The notes under the pieces are model-generated. The model was not told the origin of the DNA. It saw only the letters and a program-made list of their open reading frames with translations, and did no database searches. Shown here piece by piece: positions 42,122-50,272 of a DNA stretch of 62,597 nt (positions are counted from its first letter, which is position 1; each line of letters starts with the position of its first letter). The stretch comes from Pseudoxanthomonas suwonensis. GTDB lineage: Bacteria; Pseudomonadota; Gammaproteobacteria; Xanthomonadales; Xanthomonadaceae. The stretch spans positions 1 to 62,597 of the forward strand of contig NZ_PDWP01000024.1 of assembly GCF_010093235.1 (NCBI RefSeq). The letters run 5' to 3'. A program made the translations under genes and the position numbers.

Positions 42122-44203
42122 TCAGGCACGGAAGATGTCGACCTTTGTCTCGAGGCACTTGCGCATGCTCAAATCGTTGGCGCCGACCTCGAACCAGCTA
42201 CCGGGCTTCTGATAGAAATCCAGGCCGCGGCCAATCTTGATGACCCAGCCGTTGTCCAGCCTGATTTCCCGGTCATGCATGTTGGGATTGAGCTTCACTT
42301 CGAGCTCAACGTCCAGCTCCAGAAGGCTCTGCTTCAATTCGTCCAGCTTTTCCGCAATGTCGGCAAGCTGCGTGTTGTCGTCGTAACCGGTGAAAAGGGT
42401 GATTTTTCTGACGGTGCCCGCCTTCACGACTGTTTCGCAAAAGCGGACGAAATTCTGAATCTGGTGCTGGAGTCGAATGTACGGGTCTTCGATGATCACC
42501 GTCTTTGCGCCACGCAGGTACGGCCCCATGATCGACTCGTAGCTGTATCCGGTATCGCCATACAGTATCGTGAAATGCTGCTCTTTGAGTTCTTCCACCG
42601 TCTCGGGCGGGCTCATCGTAGTATCAGCAGGCACAACCGGCGGTTCCGCTGGAGTGACTGGAAGCGGCGCCGTCTGAGCCCCTCGATCAAGTGAGACGTC
42701 CTCCTGATGAAGCTGTCGCCGTGCGGGCCGCTGCGTTGCCGTCGCGTCCTTTGACTCCGGACAGAACACCACCACCTCGTCTCCACTGCCCTTGAAGTAG
42801 GAAAGATTGATCAGCGCAAACTCATCATCCGGTTTGCGCTTGTTCATCTGCTCTTTCACGCGCCGACGGCATTCCACAGCGTAGGCGACGTACTCTTCAA
42901 ACTCGTCGTCAGATGGCTGGCCATTCGGGTGCAGGATCTTCAGGAAGGCGCAAACCGTCTTCTTGATGCCTTTTTCGTCACGACCCTCGATGGCCTTGCC
43001 CAGCTTGATCCGCTTGCTCACCTCCTCGTACCGGTTGGTGTGCTGGAACTGATAGTGGAAGGCCTCGGCAAGGTAGTCGGTGATGAAGCCATAGTGGCTC
43101 GTCAAGAACTCGCTGCTGTTTTTCGGCATCTCCCACCCTGGGATATAAGCCGCGAAGCGGTCCATCACCGCCAGGTCGAGTTCGGGCGGGAGCGGCTGGA
43201 ACAGGTCATGCTGATCCGAGTTCACGACCTGTTGCACGGAAAGATCTATGTTGCCGACAAAGCTCAGGCTGGCATCGGCGATCACTTCGGCACCGCGTGA
43301 AAAACGCCCGTTGGCCATGAAGTCCTTCATGATCTGGATGGTGTCCGGATCGCGAACTTTGATTCCCCCCACCTCGTCGAACGCCACCACATCCCAATAA
43401 CCCACCAGTCCGACCTTGCGGCGGGCGTTGTTGTAGAAGAGGGTGGCCTTGGTCGCCTGGCCGCCTGAAATCAGCGTGGCATAAGGCGAGAACTCGCTGA
43501 AGAAATAGGACTTACCGGTTCCACGCGGCCCGAGTTCGATGTAGTTGTAGTTCGGTTCCACCAATGCAGCCAGCCGGGCGATGAAGTGCAGCTTCACCCG
43601 ATGGGAGAGTTTGACTGGCTCAAGTCCCACCGACCGCAGCACAGCATCAAGCCACTCGTTCCGGCCAAATGCATTGCGCCCCTCGACGTAGCGCTCAAAG
43701 TCGAAGCGGGAGAGCTGGATCGGCCGCAGGTCCTCGATGTAGAACGCGTAGTCGTCCTCTTCGATATCGTTGTGGGAGATGGTGACCTCGGCCCAAATCC
43801 CCCCTTCTAGCAGACGGTCGTTATCGCGGTAGAACTTCTCGCTGATGGCGATGCGTTGCGAGTTGAAGTTCTCCAGCGATGCCCAATGCCGCTTCTCTTT
43901 CTCGACATAGCGGACATGCACCTTGTCGATGAAGCGATGCTTGCCCTTGGTCGCCACCCGTGACTGCGCAGCATTGGCCTCGTCGGGGCGAACGTAGTTG
44001 TCCTGCAGTGTGGCCAGCACTGCCTCCATGCCCGCATCCATCTCCGCCTGGTCATCACTGGCGCAGAACCGCGCCAGGAGAAATTCCAGGACGAAGGTCG
44101 GCACGTTTGTTCCCTTCTTGATCCGGTGTAGCAAGTCCTTTCGGACCACCTTGCCGTCGAAGGCGGCCATCAGCTTCTTGTCGAGTTCGTCCAGCTCGTT
44201 CAT
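42122..44203 (-). CDS. brxL: BrxL-like AAA+ BREX protein with MITD1-like C-terminal domain
   Basis: A 693-residue last gene of the BREX operon. Residues 1-450 match BrxL: MNELDELDKKLMAAFDGKVV, Walker A GPRGTGKS (225-232), Walker B VVAFDE (272-277), sensor region FVGNIDLS, and DRFAAYIPGWEMPK. BrxL in type 1 BREX usually ends in a Lon-like protease domain. Here, after a disordered Pro-rich linker (about 480-540), residues 545-692 instead resemble the phospholipase-D-like C-terminal domain of eukaryotic MITD1: TGYSYESIMGPYL, IEDPYIR, NFVRFCE, HDREIRLDNGW, IKIGRGLDFY. No Ser-Lys Lon dyad is seen. Its ATG overlaps the pglZ stop (ATGA). Confidence 0.85.
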   Translation of the reverse strand: MNELDELDKKLMAAFDGKVVRKDLLHRIKKGTNVPTFVLEFLLARFCASDDQAEMDAGMEAVLATLQDNYVRPDEANAAQSRVATKGKHRFIDKVHVRYVEKEKRHWASLENFNSQRIAISEKFYRDNDRLLEGGIWAEVTISHNDIEEDDYAFYIEDLRPIQLSRFDFERYVEGRNAFGRNEWLDAVLRSVGLEPVKLSHRVKLHFIARLAALVEPNYNYIELGPRGTGKSYFFSEFSPYATLISGGQATKATLFYNNARRKVGLVGYWDVVAFDEVGGIKVRDPDTIQIMKDFMANGRFSRGAEVIADASLSFVGNIDLSVQQVVNSDQHDLFQPLPPELDLAVMDRFAAYIPGWEMPKNSSEFLTSHYGFITDYLAEAFHYQFQHTNRYEEVSKRIKLGKAIEGRDEKGIKKTVCAFLKILHPNGQPSDDEFEEYVAYAVECRRRVKEQMNKRKPDDEFALINLSYFKGSGDEVVVFCPESKDATATQRPARRQLHQEDVSLDRGAQTAPLPVTPAEPPVVPADTTMSPPETVEELKEQHFTILYGDTGYSYESIMGPYLRGAKTVIIEDPYIRLQHQIQNFVRFCETVVKAGTVRKITLFTGYDDNTQLADIAEKLDELKQSLLELDVELEVKLNPNMHDREIRLDNGWVIKIGRGLDFYQKPGSWFEVGANDLSMRKCLETKVDIFRA

Positions 44204-46728
44204 ACCGTGTAGTCCGTTTCCAGATTGAGCGCGCAGTAACTGGCCAGCGTCGTCGGATTGAGCGCCTTCACGCTGAATTTGCCTTCGAAGTCCGGGTCCA
44301 TGCGTAGCGCAATCTGCTTGCGCTGCCCGGGCATCAGGCTCAGGGTGCGCGTAGCCGGGTTCACCTCGCCGCCGGGTCGTGGCTCTCCAACCACATTACC
44401 CTTGCTGTCCTGGGCCTCAAGAAGAATCTCCACACTCATCCCCTGCGAGAACATATCGTCAGAGACCAGTATCACTTCGATGACGGGGACTCGCGTAGTA
44501 ATTCGTTTCGCCCCGTTCTTGTAGGACAGTTCGATCGCCACCTTCGCCATCTTGGGTTGCTCGGCGGCATCGAGTCTGGCGAGCAGTACCGGCACTACAG
44601 CTTCAGTCAGTGATGCGCCGCCGTGGAAATACTGATGTCCTGCGCGGTACGGCGCCATGCTCCGCGGCAGCGCGGCTTGCGCGAAATCACCCCGTATCCC
44701 GAGCTTTTCGGATGCCACCACCAGGCTATGGCCGTCGCCCGCACCGTCGCCCAGCATCATGCGGTCATGGGCATTGAAGGGCCACGCACCGCTTGGCTTC
44801 TTGCAGACATCGCCGGCCCCGGCCTGGGCATTCAAGAAGAAGCCATGGTCGGTCGCGATCACGGCCTCCTTGAAGCCCATCCCGCGCAGCTTATGCAGTG
44901 CGACGCGAATCAGTTTCAGGATTCCAGGAATCAGGCCAAGCGTGGATTCCGGGTTGTTTTCCAACTGGCTGTCGATCTCCGTGGAGCGCAGCACCAGCAA
45001 ATCGACCGTCTCCGCGACCTTCGGCTTGCCGCGCACGAAGTCGTTGAGCTGCATCTCCGCGAATCGGTCGCCGAAACGCTTCCGAAACGCATCCATGCGC
45101 TGGACCACTGTGCCCACTGGCACACCGGCCAGCTTGGGCAGCAGCGCTTCCTTCTCCAGGGCAAGACTGAGCTCCGCGCGTGCACCCGGAAGGAGGCTTG
45201 CCATCCCCACGATCGTGATGGAGGGTAACTGGGCGTAGGCCGCTTGAAGCTCCACCGGCCCGTCCTCCGACAGCATCTTCTCCAGCGCCACCCCCAGCTC
45301 GTAGCGCAGCGCATCGACCATCAGATAGGCGATCTTCCGGCCTTTTTCCTTCAGGCGGTCGGCGACCAGGCGATCGAATACATCGGCGTTCGCCAGCCGG
45401 CCGGCGGGGGGCCAACCCGAGGTTTCGAGATGCTTCACAAACAGGCCCTGCACCCGCTCTGTAAGCCTTCGATAACGTGCGCGGGCCTGCTGGACTACCT
45501 CATTCATGAGGCCGTGCGGATCGAGAAAGTCTCCCACCGCCTGCTCGAACTCTCGTTGCAACCGGTCGGCCTCGCGCAGGCTCCCTAGATAGAAGTCCAG
45601 CAACTCGGCCTGCGAGCGTGAGTAATCTGGCAACTGCCGCTCGAAGTCCTCGCACGCCTCCACCAATGCCAAGCCCGCTCGCACCAGATCCCACTGAGCC
45701 TGGCTCTCACCCTTGCCGCGCCACACCGACCCTTTGTGCCTCGCGAGGATTTCACGAGTGGTGTCGGTATCGCCATTGCTGATGCCCTTGATGGCAGCAC
45801 GAAGAAACGTGCGCTCCTCGAACGGAAAGGTGTCGCGCTCGCCCAGGTCGTCAATGGTCTGGCACGCCAGCGCCAGGTTCAGCTCGGATTCGATCGCCTC
45901 GGCCCGCTCGATGTACACAGCGCGCGTCTTGGGCCCGTTGCGGAGCTGGTCGCACACGTCCTCGACCACTGGCTTCGCCTCGATCGGCGCATGCGGCACA
46001 TCCTGGAGCGATTCGGGAAGCGGTTCAGGCAGGTCGAACACGAACTCGCTGAACAGCACGTAGCGCCAAAGCTCGTCGGCTACCGACATCCATGTCTTGC
46101 CGCGCGTCTTGAGCGACAGGCCAAGCGAAGCGCGCAAGAAGTCGCGCGCCTCCTGCACCCAACCCTCCTGGCCCTTCAGCGCATCGAGCTGGGATTCGGT
46201 CGGCGCCAGCAAAGCGGCGAGAATCTCACGCGCCGAATCGGCCTTGAGCGTGGCACGCAACTGCGGCCAACTGACCCCGCCGCCAATCGCGTCGATCACG
46301 GCAAACGAGGGCGCGCCCTCACTTGCCGAGAAGACGCGGCGAATTTCCGTGTGGTGATCCGGCTTCGCCTTCAGGCAAAGGCTCAAGTACTCGTCGCCAT
46401 CGTCCTGCGGGAAGATTGACCCGCACGCGGCGAATGGGGAGAACGGATCGATCTGCCTTTGCTCGTCGGTCTCAGGCCGTTTGCTTGGCACATAGATCAG
46501 CACGCCCTGCAGCTTGGAGCTGGGCTGGCCCACCGTGCGCAATGCGGCAAGGGCCGCCTCCCGGCTTTCGATGCTGCTCTCGGAAGCGTCGACCACCTGG
46601 GTCTTCCCGTCTTTCAGATCCAGGCACAGGTCCTTGTACCGCCCCTGGACGTCATACACGACCAGGCAGCCCGCGGCGGCAAGACGGGGCCGCAGGACCT
46701 CCTCACGAATGAAATCGGCAATAGTCAA
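44200..46728 (-). CDS. pglZ: BREX phosphatase-superfamily protein PglZ
   Basis: An 842-residue alkaline-phosphatase-superfamily protein, a required part of BREX. The core is in the second half: the metal motif YLMVDALRYELG (about 471-477), SITIVGMASLLPG, IATDHGFF (626-629) and the closing GGASLTEAVVPVLLARL. The start is TTG at 46728, with GAGGGG six bases upstream and only 10 nt from the previous stop; the longer frame from 46803 overlaps the upstream gene. Phosphatase or nuclease activity of PglZ proteins is family knowledge, not shown here. Confidence 0.88.
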   Translation of the reverse strand: MTIADFIREEVLRPRLAAAGCLVVYDVQGRYKDLCLDLKDGKTQVVDASESSIESREAALAALRTVGQPSSKLQGVLIYVPSKRPETDEQRQIDPFSPFAACGSIFPQDDGDEYLSLCLKAKPDHHTEIRRVFSASEGAPSFAVIDAIGGGVSWPQLRATLKADSAREILAALLAPTESQLDALKGQEGWVQEARDFLRASLGLSLKTRGKTWMSVADELWRYVLFSEFVFDLPEPLPESLQDVPHAPIEAKPVVEDVCDQLRNGPKTRAVYIERAEAIESELNLALACQTIDDLGERDTFPFEERTFLRAAIKGISNGDTDTTREILARHKGSVWRGKGESQAQWDLVRAGLALVEACEDFERQLPDYSRSQAELLDFYLGSLREADRLQREFEQAVGDFLDPHGLMNEVVQQARARYRRLTERVQGLFVKHLETSGWPPAGRLANADVFDRLVADRLKEKGRKIAYLMVDALRYELGVALEKMLSEDGPVELQAAYAQLPSITIVGMASLLPGARAELSLALEKEALLPKLAGVPVGTVVQRMDAFRKRFGDRFAEMQLNDFVRGKPKVAETVDLLVLRSTEIDSQLENNPESTLGLIPGILKLIRVALHKLRGMGFKEAVIATDHGFFLNAQAGAGDVCKKPSGAWPFNAHDRMMLGDGAGDGHSLVVASEKLGIRGDFAQAALPRSMAPYRAGHQYFHGGASLTEAVVPVLLARLDAAEQPKMAKVAIELSYKNGAKRITTRVPVIEVILVSDDMFSQGMSVEILLEAQDSKGNVVGEPRPGGEVNPATRTLSLMPGQRKQIALRMDPDFEGKFSVKALNPTTLASYCALNLETDYTV

Positions 46729-46738
46729 AACGCACCCC

Positions 46739-48349
46739 TCAGAAATCCAAATGCTTGCCGCAGTGGCCGATGACGATCTTTTTCTCACCTGCCAACCACT
46801 CAAAATGCACCCGCAAAGTCTCGGCCAAACTGTCCTTCACGCCGTGCTTCAGGTGCTTTTCCATGAGAATGTCGCGCCCGCGGTAGCTGAACGTGCGGCG
46901 ACGCTTGCCATCGTTGCTCAGGACACTGGCTTCCTTAGCTGCATAAGCGTTCTGCCCAAACACCGCCTTAGCCTGTTGATCGCTTTTGCCGTCGGCAAGG
47001 TGCTGCCAATACTCCGTCGCCAGCTTATGCAGAAGCTCGTAAGCCTTGGCCCCTAGTCGAAAGCCACCACGATCCGACTCCTTGGCGGAAGCCCTAGCTG
47101 CGTCCAGGAATATGATTCGATCTGCATAAAGAGTCGCGATCAGCTCCATAACCTGCTGCAGACTGGGGTTACCCTTGAGAAGGGCAGCGACAAGCTCGCG
47201 TAATGGCGCCAATGCCTCGGCAGCCTCATCCCGCGCATCGTCGCTGGACTGCATGCCGCTCAATGCATGCTTGAGATTGGCGATATCGGCCTGAAGGGTT
47301 CTGGCTTCCTGGTCCTTTACCTCGCACTCGGACCTAATGCGCACAATCTCGCTATCCTTGGCTTGCAGTTCCTGGTCGGCCGCCTCAAGTAAAGCGACAT
47401 ACTCCGCGACCTCCTCCGAATGACCGCCTGCTTTTGTGCGTTCAATCGTCCGTGACAATTGGGCGCGAAGCACGGCCTGGCCAACCTTCTCAGGCGAGGT
47501 GTGCCGCCATGAATACGGTAGATTGGTGCGATGGGTAATCGCGGCCAACACTTCAGACTCAATCGAGTTGCCGCCCTCCAAGATGTCCGCAATCTCATCG
47601 GGGCGTAAAAGCACGGTTTCGCAGAAGCGACCACGCTCCCCGTTACGCACAGGAAATACAATGTTGATGGCACCGCCAAAGGCCATGTATCGCCGGCCTA
47701 CGGACTCTTCAATGGCGAAGGTGTTTTCTGTTGCTGGTATCGCAACCACATCCGACAACCCTACCAGGATTGACCGCAAACGATCCGGCTCAACGGGATA
47801 CTCGCCATCACGACTTGGGCTGATCACCACGATGGGATAATCCCGTCCATCACGTTCCACTTCATGCAGAAACGCCAGAGCACTCTCTTCAGTCAAGTGC
47901 TTGACCTTCAGGCCAGGCGTCTGCCCCAGGGGGTTACACGCTCTGATCAGTTGCTCAACCAGTTTGGGGCGAGTCACTTGAATCGTTGCGGTCACCCGCG
48001 CACTCACCTCTTCTGTTTTTAACAGCAAGGAGCACTCCACTGGGCCACCTAAGGCTTCCTGCCGCAATCCGATTTCAGTAATCCATCTTCTGCCCGATAC
48101 CTTGTCGTCCCGAGGGCTAAGCTGTGCACAGAACAAGTAGGGATACAGTTTCTGCCCGTCTTCAGTCACGGTGGCGCGGGAGCTCAACGTACTGCTGTCC
48201 TTGAGCTTTAACTCGCGGATACCTTCGGCAAGCCTGGTGCCATCTACATAGGTTTTGGCGCGTCGCCCCACCCACTTGGCAGCCAGCTGAATGATCTGCT
48301 CTGGACCCTGCTCCGGCTCGAACAGAAAACTGTTGACATAGACCAGCAT
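46739..48349 (-). CDS. unrecognised BREX-operon protein with coiled coil
   Basis: A 536-residue protein between the methyltransferase and pglZ, position 9 of 11 in the operon. I do not recognise the family. Residues 1-260 are a mixed alpha/beta region with VYVNSFLFEPEQG, PIVVISPSRDGEYP and VGRRYMAFGGAINIVFP. Residues of about 300-370 form a Glu/Lys-rich coiled coil. The tail (about 470-536) is a basic beta-rich module with RRRTFSYRGRDILM, LRVHFEWLAGEKK and IVIGHCGKHLDF. I have a weak recollection of such endings on other uncharacterised defence-island proteins. No nuclease, helicase or Walker motif was found. It starts 3 nt after the methyltransferase stop. Confidence 0.7.
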   Translation of the reverse strand: MLVYVNSFLFEPEQGPEQIIQLAAKWVGRRAKTYVDGTRLAEGIRELKLKDSSTLSSRATVTEDGQKLYPYLFCAQLSPRDDKVSGRRWITEIGLRQEALGGPVECSLLLKTEEVSARVTATIQVTRPKLVEQLIRACNPLGQTPGLKVKHLTEESALAFLHEVERDGRDYPIVVISPSRDGEYPVEPDRLRSILVGLSDVVAIPATENTFAIEESVGRRYMAFGGAINIVFPVRNGERGRFCETVLLRPDEIADILEGGNSIESEVLAAITHRTNLPYSWRHTSPEKVGQAVLRAQLSRTIERTKAGGHSEEVAEYVALLEAADQELQAKDSEIVRIRSECEVKDQEARTLQADIANLKHALSGMQSSDDARDEAAEALAPLRELVAALLKGNPSLQQVMELIATLYADRIIFLDAARASAKESDRGGFRLGAKAYELLHKLATEYWQHLADGKSDQQAKAVFGQNAYAAKEASVLSNDGKRRRTFSYRGRDILMEKHLKHGVKDSLAETLRVHFEWLAGEKKIVIGHCGKHLDF

Positions 48350-48352
48350 GAA

Positions 48353-50272
48353 TTATCCCCCTTTCTTCTTTCTGCCTCGTGCCGTCTTCGGCTTGGCCGG
48401 CGGTTCGATGTACAAATCCTCAACTCCATGCGCGATGGCCAGCGACTTATCGGTCTTGCACTTCTCGCGTACCCGGTCGGGCCAGTAGTTCATGGCCAGG
48501 TGGGCCCAGTCGAATTCGCCTTTCTCCAGCTTGGACCAGGTGTCCTTGAGCACCTTCTGCCAGGGCTTGTGGCGGAACAGCGGCCACAGCGGCGCGGCGC
48601 AAATCTGCACGCCGTCGTCATGGTTGGGTTTGTACGTTGGCGCGAGCTTGAGCAGGGTGTCGCGCAGTTCGATCAGTTCCAGCTCGAAAGCCTGGAGTTC
48701 TTCGAACTGCTTTTCCTCCACGCGGCTGCGGCTGGCACCCTTGTTACGCAACTGGGCAGCGGCGTCGCTCACCTCTTTGAGCTTGGGTTCGACGAAATCG
48801 TTAATGGCGGTGTAAAGCGTCTGGCTGGTAAGGCTGGGGTAATAGACCCACAACGTATAACTGCCGGAGGTCGTGCTCAGCGGCCAGTAGATGGGGGCTT
48901 TGCGACGGCTCTTGGAGTAGCGCTGCAGATGGAAGGCGAAGAAGTCTCGTTGCAGCCAGCGACGCACGTCTTCCAGCACGGGAGCCTCGACGCGGGCGAG
49001 CACCTCTTCGACCAGACGCGCCAGGTCGTGGGGGTGGCCGGCGTCGTCCACCAGGATTCCGGCGTGGGCGTGATACGGCGCGGCCCCGTCGGGCAGCATT
49101 CCGGGGCTTTTGGCGGGCAGCGGATCGAAAGGATCGGGCTCTGGAGGTGCCGCGCGCTCTCCCGTGGCTAGGCGCCAGTCGAAGCGTCCGAAGGCTACAC
49201 CGAGTGCCCAACTTAACAGGCCGGCTGTCTGGTCGATGGGCGCAGCACTGTCTTCATCGTCGCCTTCGTCATCTGCGCTGTCCTCGGCATCGTTGGCCAC
49301 ACCTTGGGTGCCTTGCACGGAAGCACGGTCGGCCTCGTTGAAGCCATAGAGGTCAAAGGCGATGTCGTCGATCTCTGATTGGATGCGCGCCAGCTCTGCC
49401 TCGATGGTGGGCGGATGGTAGTTACCTAGACGGACGCGCAGCGCAGCCGGTAGCACAAAGGCGTGAGACGTTTCTTCGATGGTGTCCAGCGTACGCTTCA
49501 ACGACCAGGCGCGCCGCGCCAGTGTGGCGAGCTTGCTTTGCTGCGCGGCGCTGAGGTCGGGGACAGGAGTTTGCTGAATCAAACCGACTTCAAACGATTG
49601 CGCCAGCTCCACACGCGCCAACTGCACCGAGACCAGCAGGCCAAAGGCTTGGCTGTTGAGGAGCGTGCAAAGCGTCAGCAAGGCATCTGGCGCGTCGTCG
49701 GCGACAAAGGCGGCGGGGCCTTTGTCGGCAAAGATGCAGCCACGGGGCATGACGCGAAAACTGAGACCGTTGGTGCGGCGCGGCCAAGTGAGGCCGGGGC
49801 GAAAGTAGCAATGCGGATTGTGAAGCTCCGCCTTCCAATGAGGGCTCCACCCACGGCTAGCTCTGTAGTCACTCACAAACGTTTTTGGTTCTATTCCGTC
49901 ATTTCGCCACCGAATTACTAGGTGGATATCAGCATAGAACGGAGAGTAGCGCCCACCTTTGGCGAAGGCGGGGTATTCCTCACTATTTCCTGTTATCTCC
50001 CAGTTCAAACGAAGAAATCTGCCATCATCTTTAGTGGATGCCCCAATTGCGGCAATCCGCTCCTCATTTTGTAGCGCAGGTGAGCTTTCAAATGCCTTCC
50101 TTACTGCCTCACTCACCCAGTACGCAAACGGTTTCCCCGGCACCGAATCAAAGGCTTGCGACGGCACTTCAAACACCCGCGCATCACTGACGCCGGTGCG
50201 CTGTTGACCGCATACCTCCAGTAAAGCAGCGGCCTTGTCATCCTCACTGAGTAATCGCAAAAATAGACTCAT
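48353..50272 (-). CDS. C-terminal (specificity) half of the BREX adenine methyltransferase
   Basis: A 639-residue protein with no SAM or NPPF motif. It has the target-recognition and C-terminal region of Eco57I/PglX-like methyltransferases: RASRGWSPHWKAEL, YFRPGLTWPRRTNGLSFRVMP, IFADKGPAAFV, LLNSQAFGLLVSVQL. An acidic disordered insert (AEDSADDEGDDEDSAA) and a basic RGRKKKGG end follow. It begins at the ATG at 50272, whose ATGA overlaps the stop of the N-terminal half. GGAG eight bases upstream supports a real start. The pair totals 1269 residues, about the length of one PglX. It is either a natural two-subunit enzyme or a recent frameshift. Confidence 0.8.
   Translation of the reverse strand: MSLFLRLLSEDDKAAALLEVCGQQRTGVSDARVFEVPSQAFDSVPGKPFAYWVSEAVRKAFESSPALQNEERIAAIGASTKDDGRFLRLNWEITGNSEEYPAFAKGGRYSPFYADIHLVIRWRNDGIEPKTFVSDYRASRGWSPHWKAELHNPHCYFRPGLTWPRRTNGLSFRVMPRGCIFADKGPAAFVADDAPDALLTLCTLLNSQAFGLLVSVQLARVELAQSFEVGLIQQTPVPDLSAAQQSKLATLARRAWSLKRTLDTIEETSHAFVLPAALRVRLGNYHPPTIEAELARIQSEIDDIAFDLYGFNEADRASVQGTQGVANDAEDSADDEGDDEDSAAPIDQTAGLLSWALGVAFGRFDWRLATGERAAPPEPDPFDPLPAKSPGMLPDGAAPYHAHAGILVDDAGHPHDLARLVEEVLARVEAPVLEDVRRWLQRDFFAFHLQRYSKSRRKAPIYWPLSTTSGSYTLWVYYPSLTSQTLYTAINDFVEPKLKEVSDAAAQLRNKGASRSRVEEKQFEELQAFELELIELRDTLLKLAPTYKPNHDDGVQICAAPLWPLFRHKPWQKVLKDTWSKLEKGEFDWAHLAMNYWPDRVREKCKTDKSLAIAHGVEDLYIEPPAKPKTARGRKKKGG

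Noticed and set aside
42114-42126. Terminator hairpin after brxL
   Set aside because: CCTGAT/ATCAGG is short, imperfect and overlaps the stop codon. No T-run follows.
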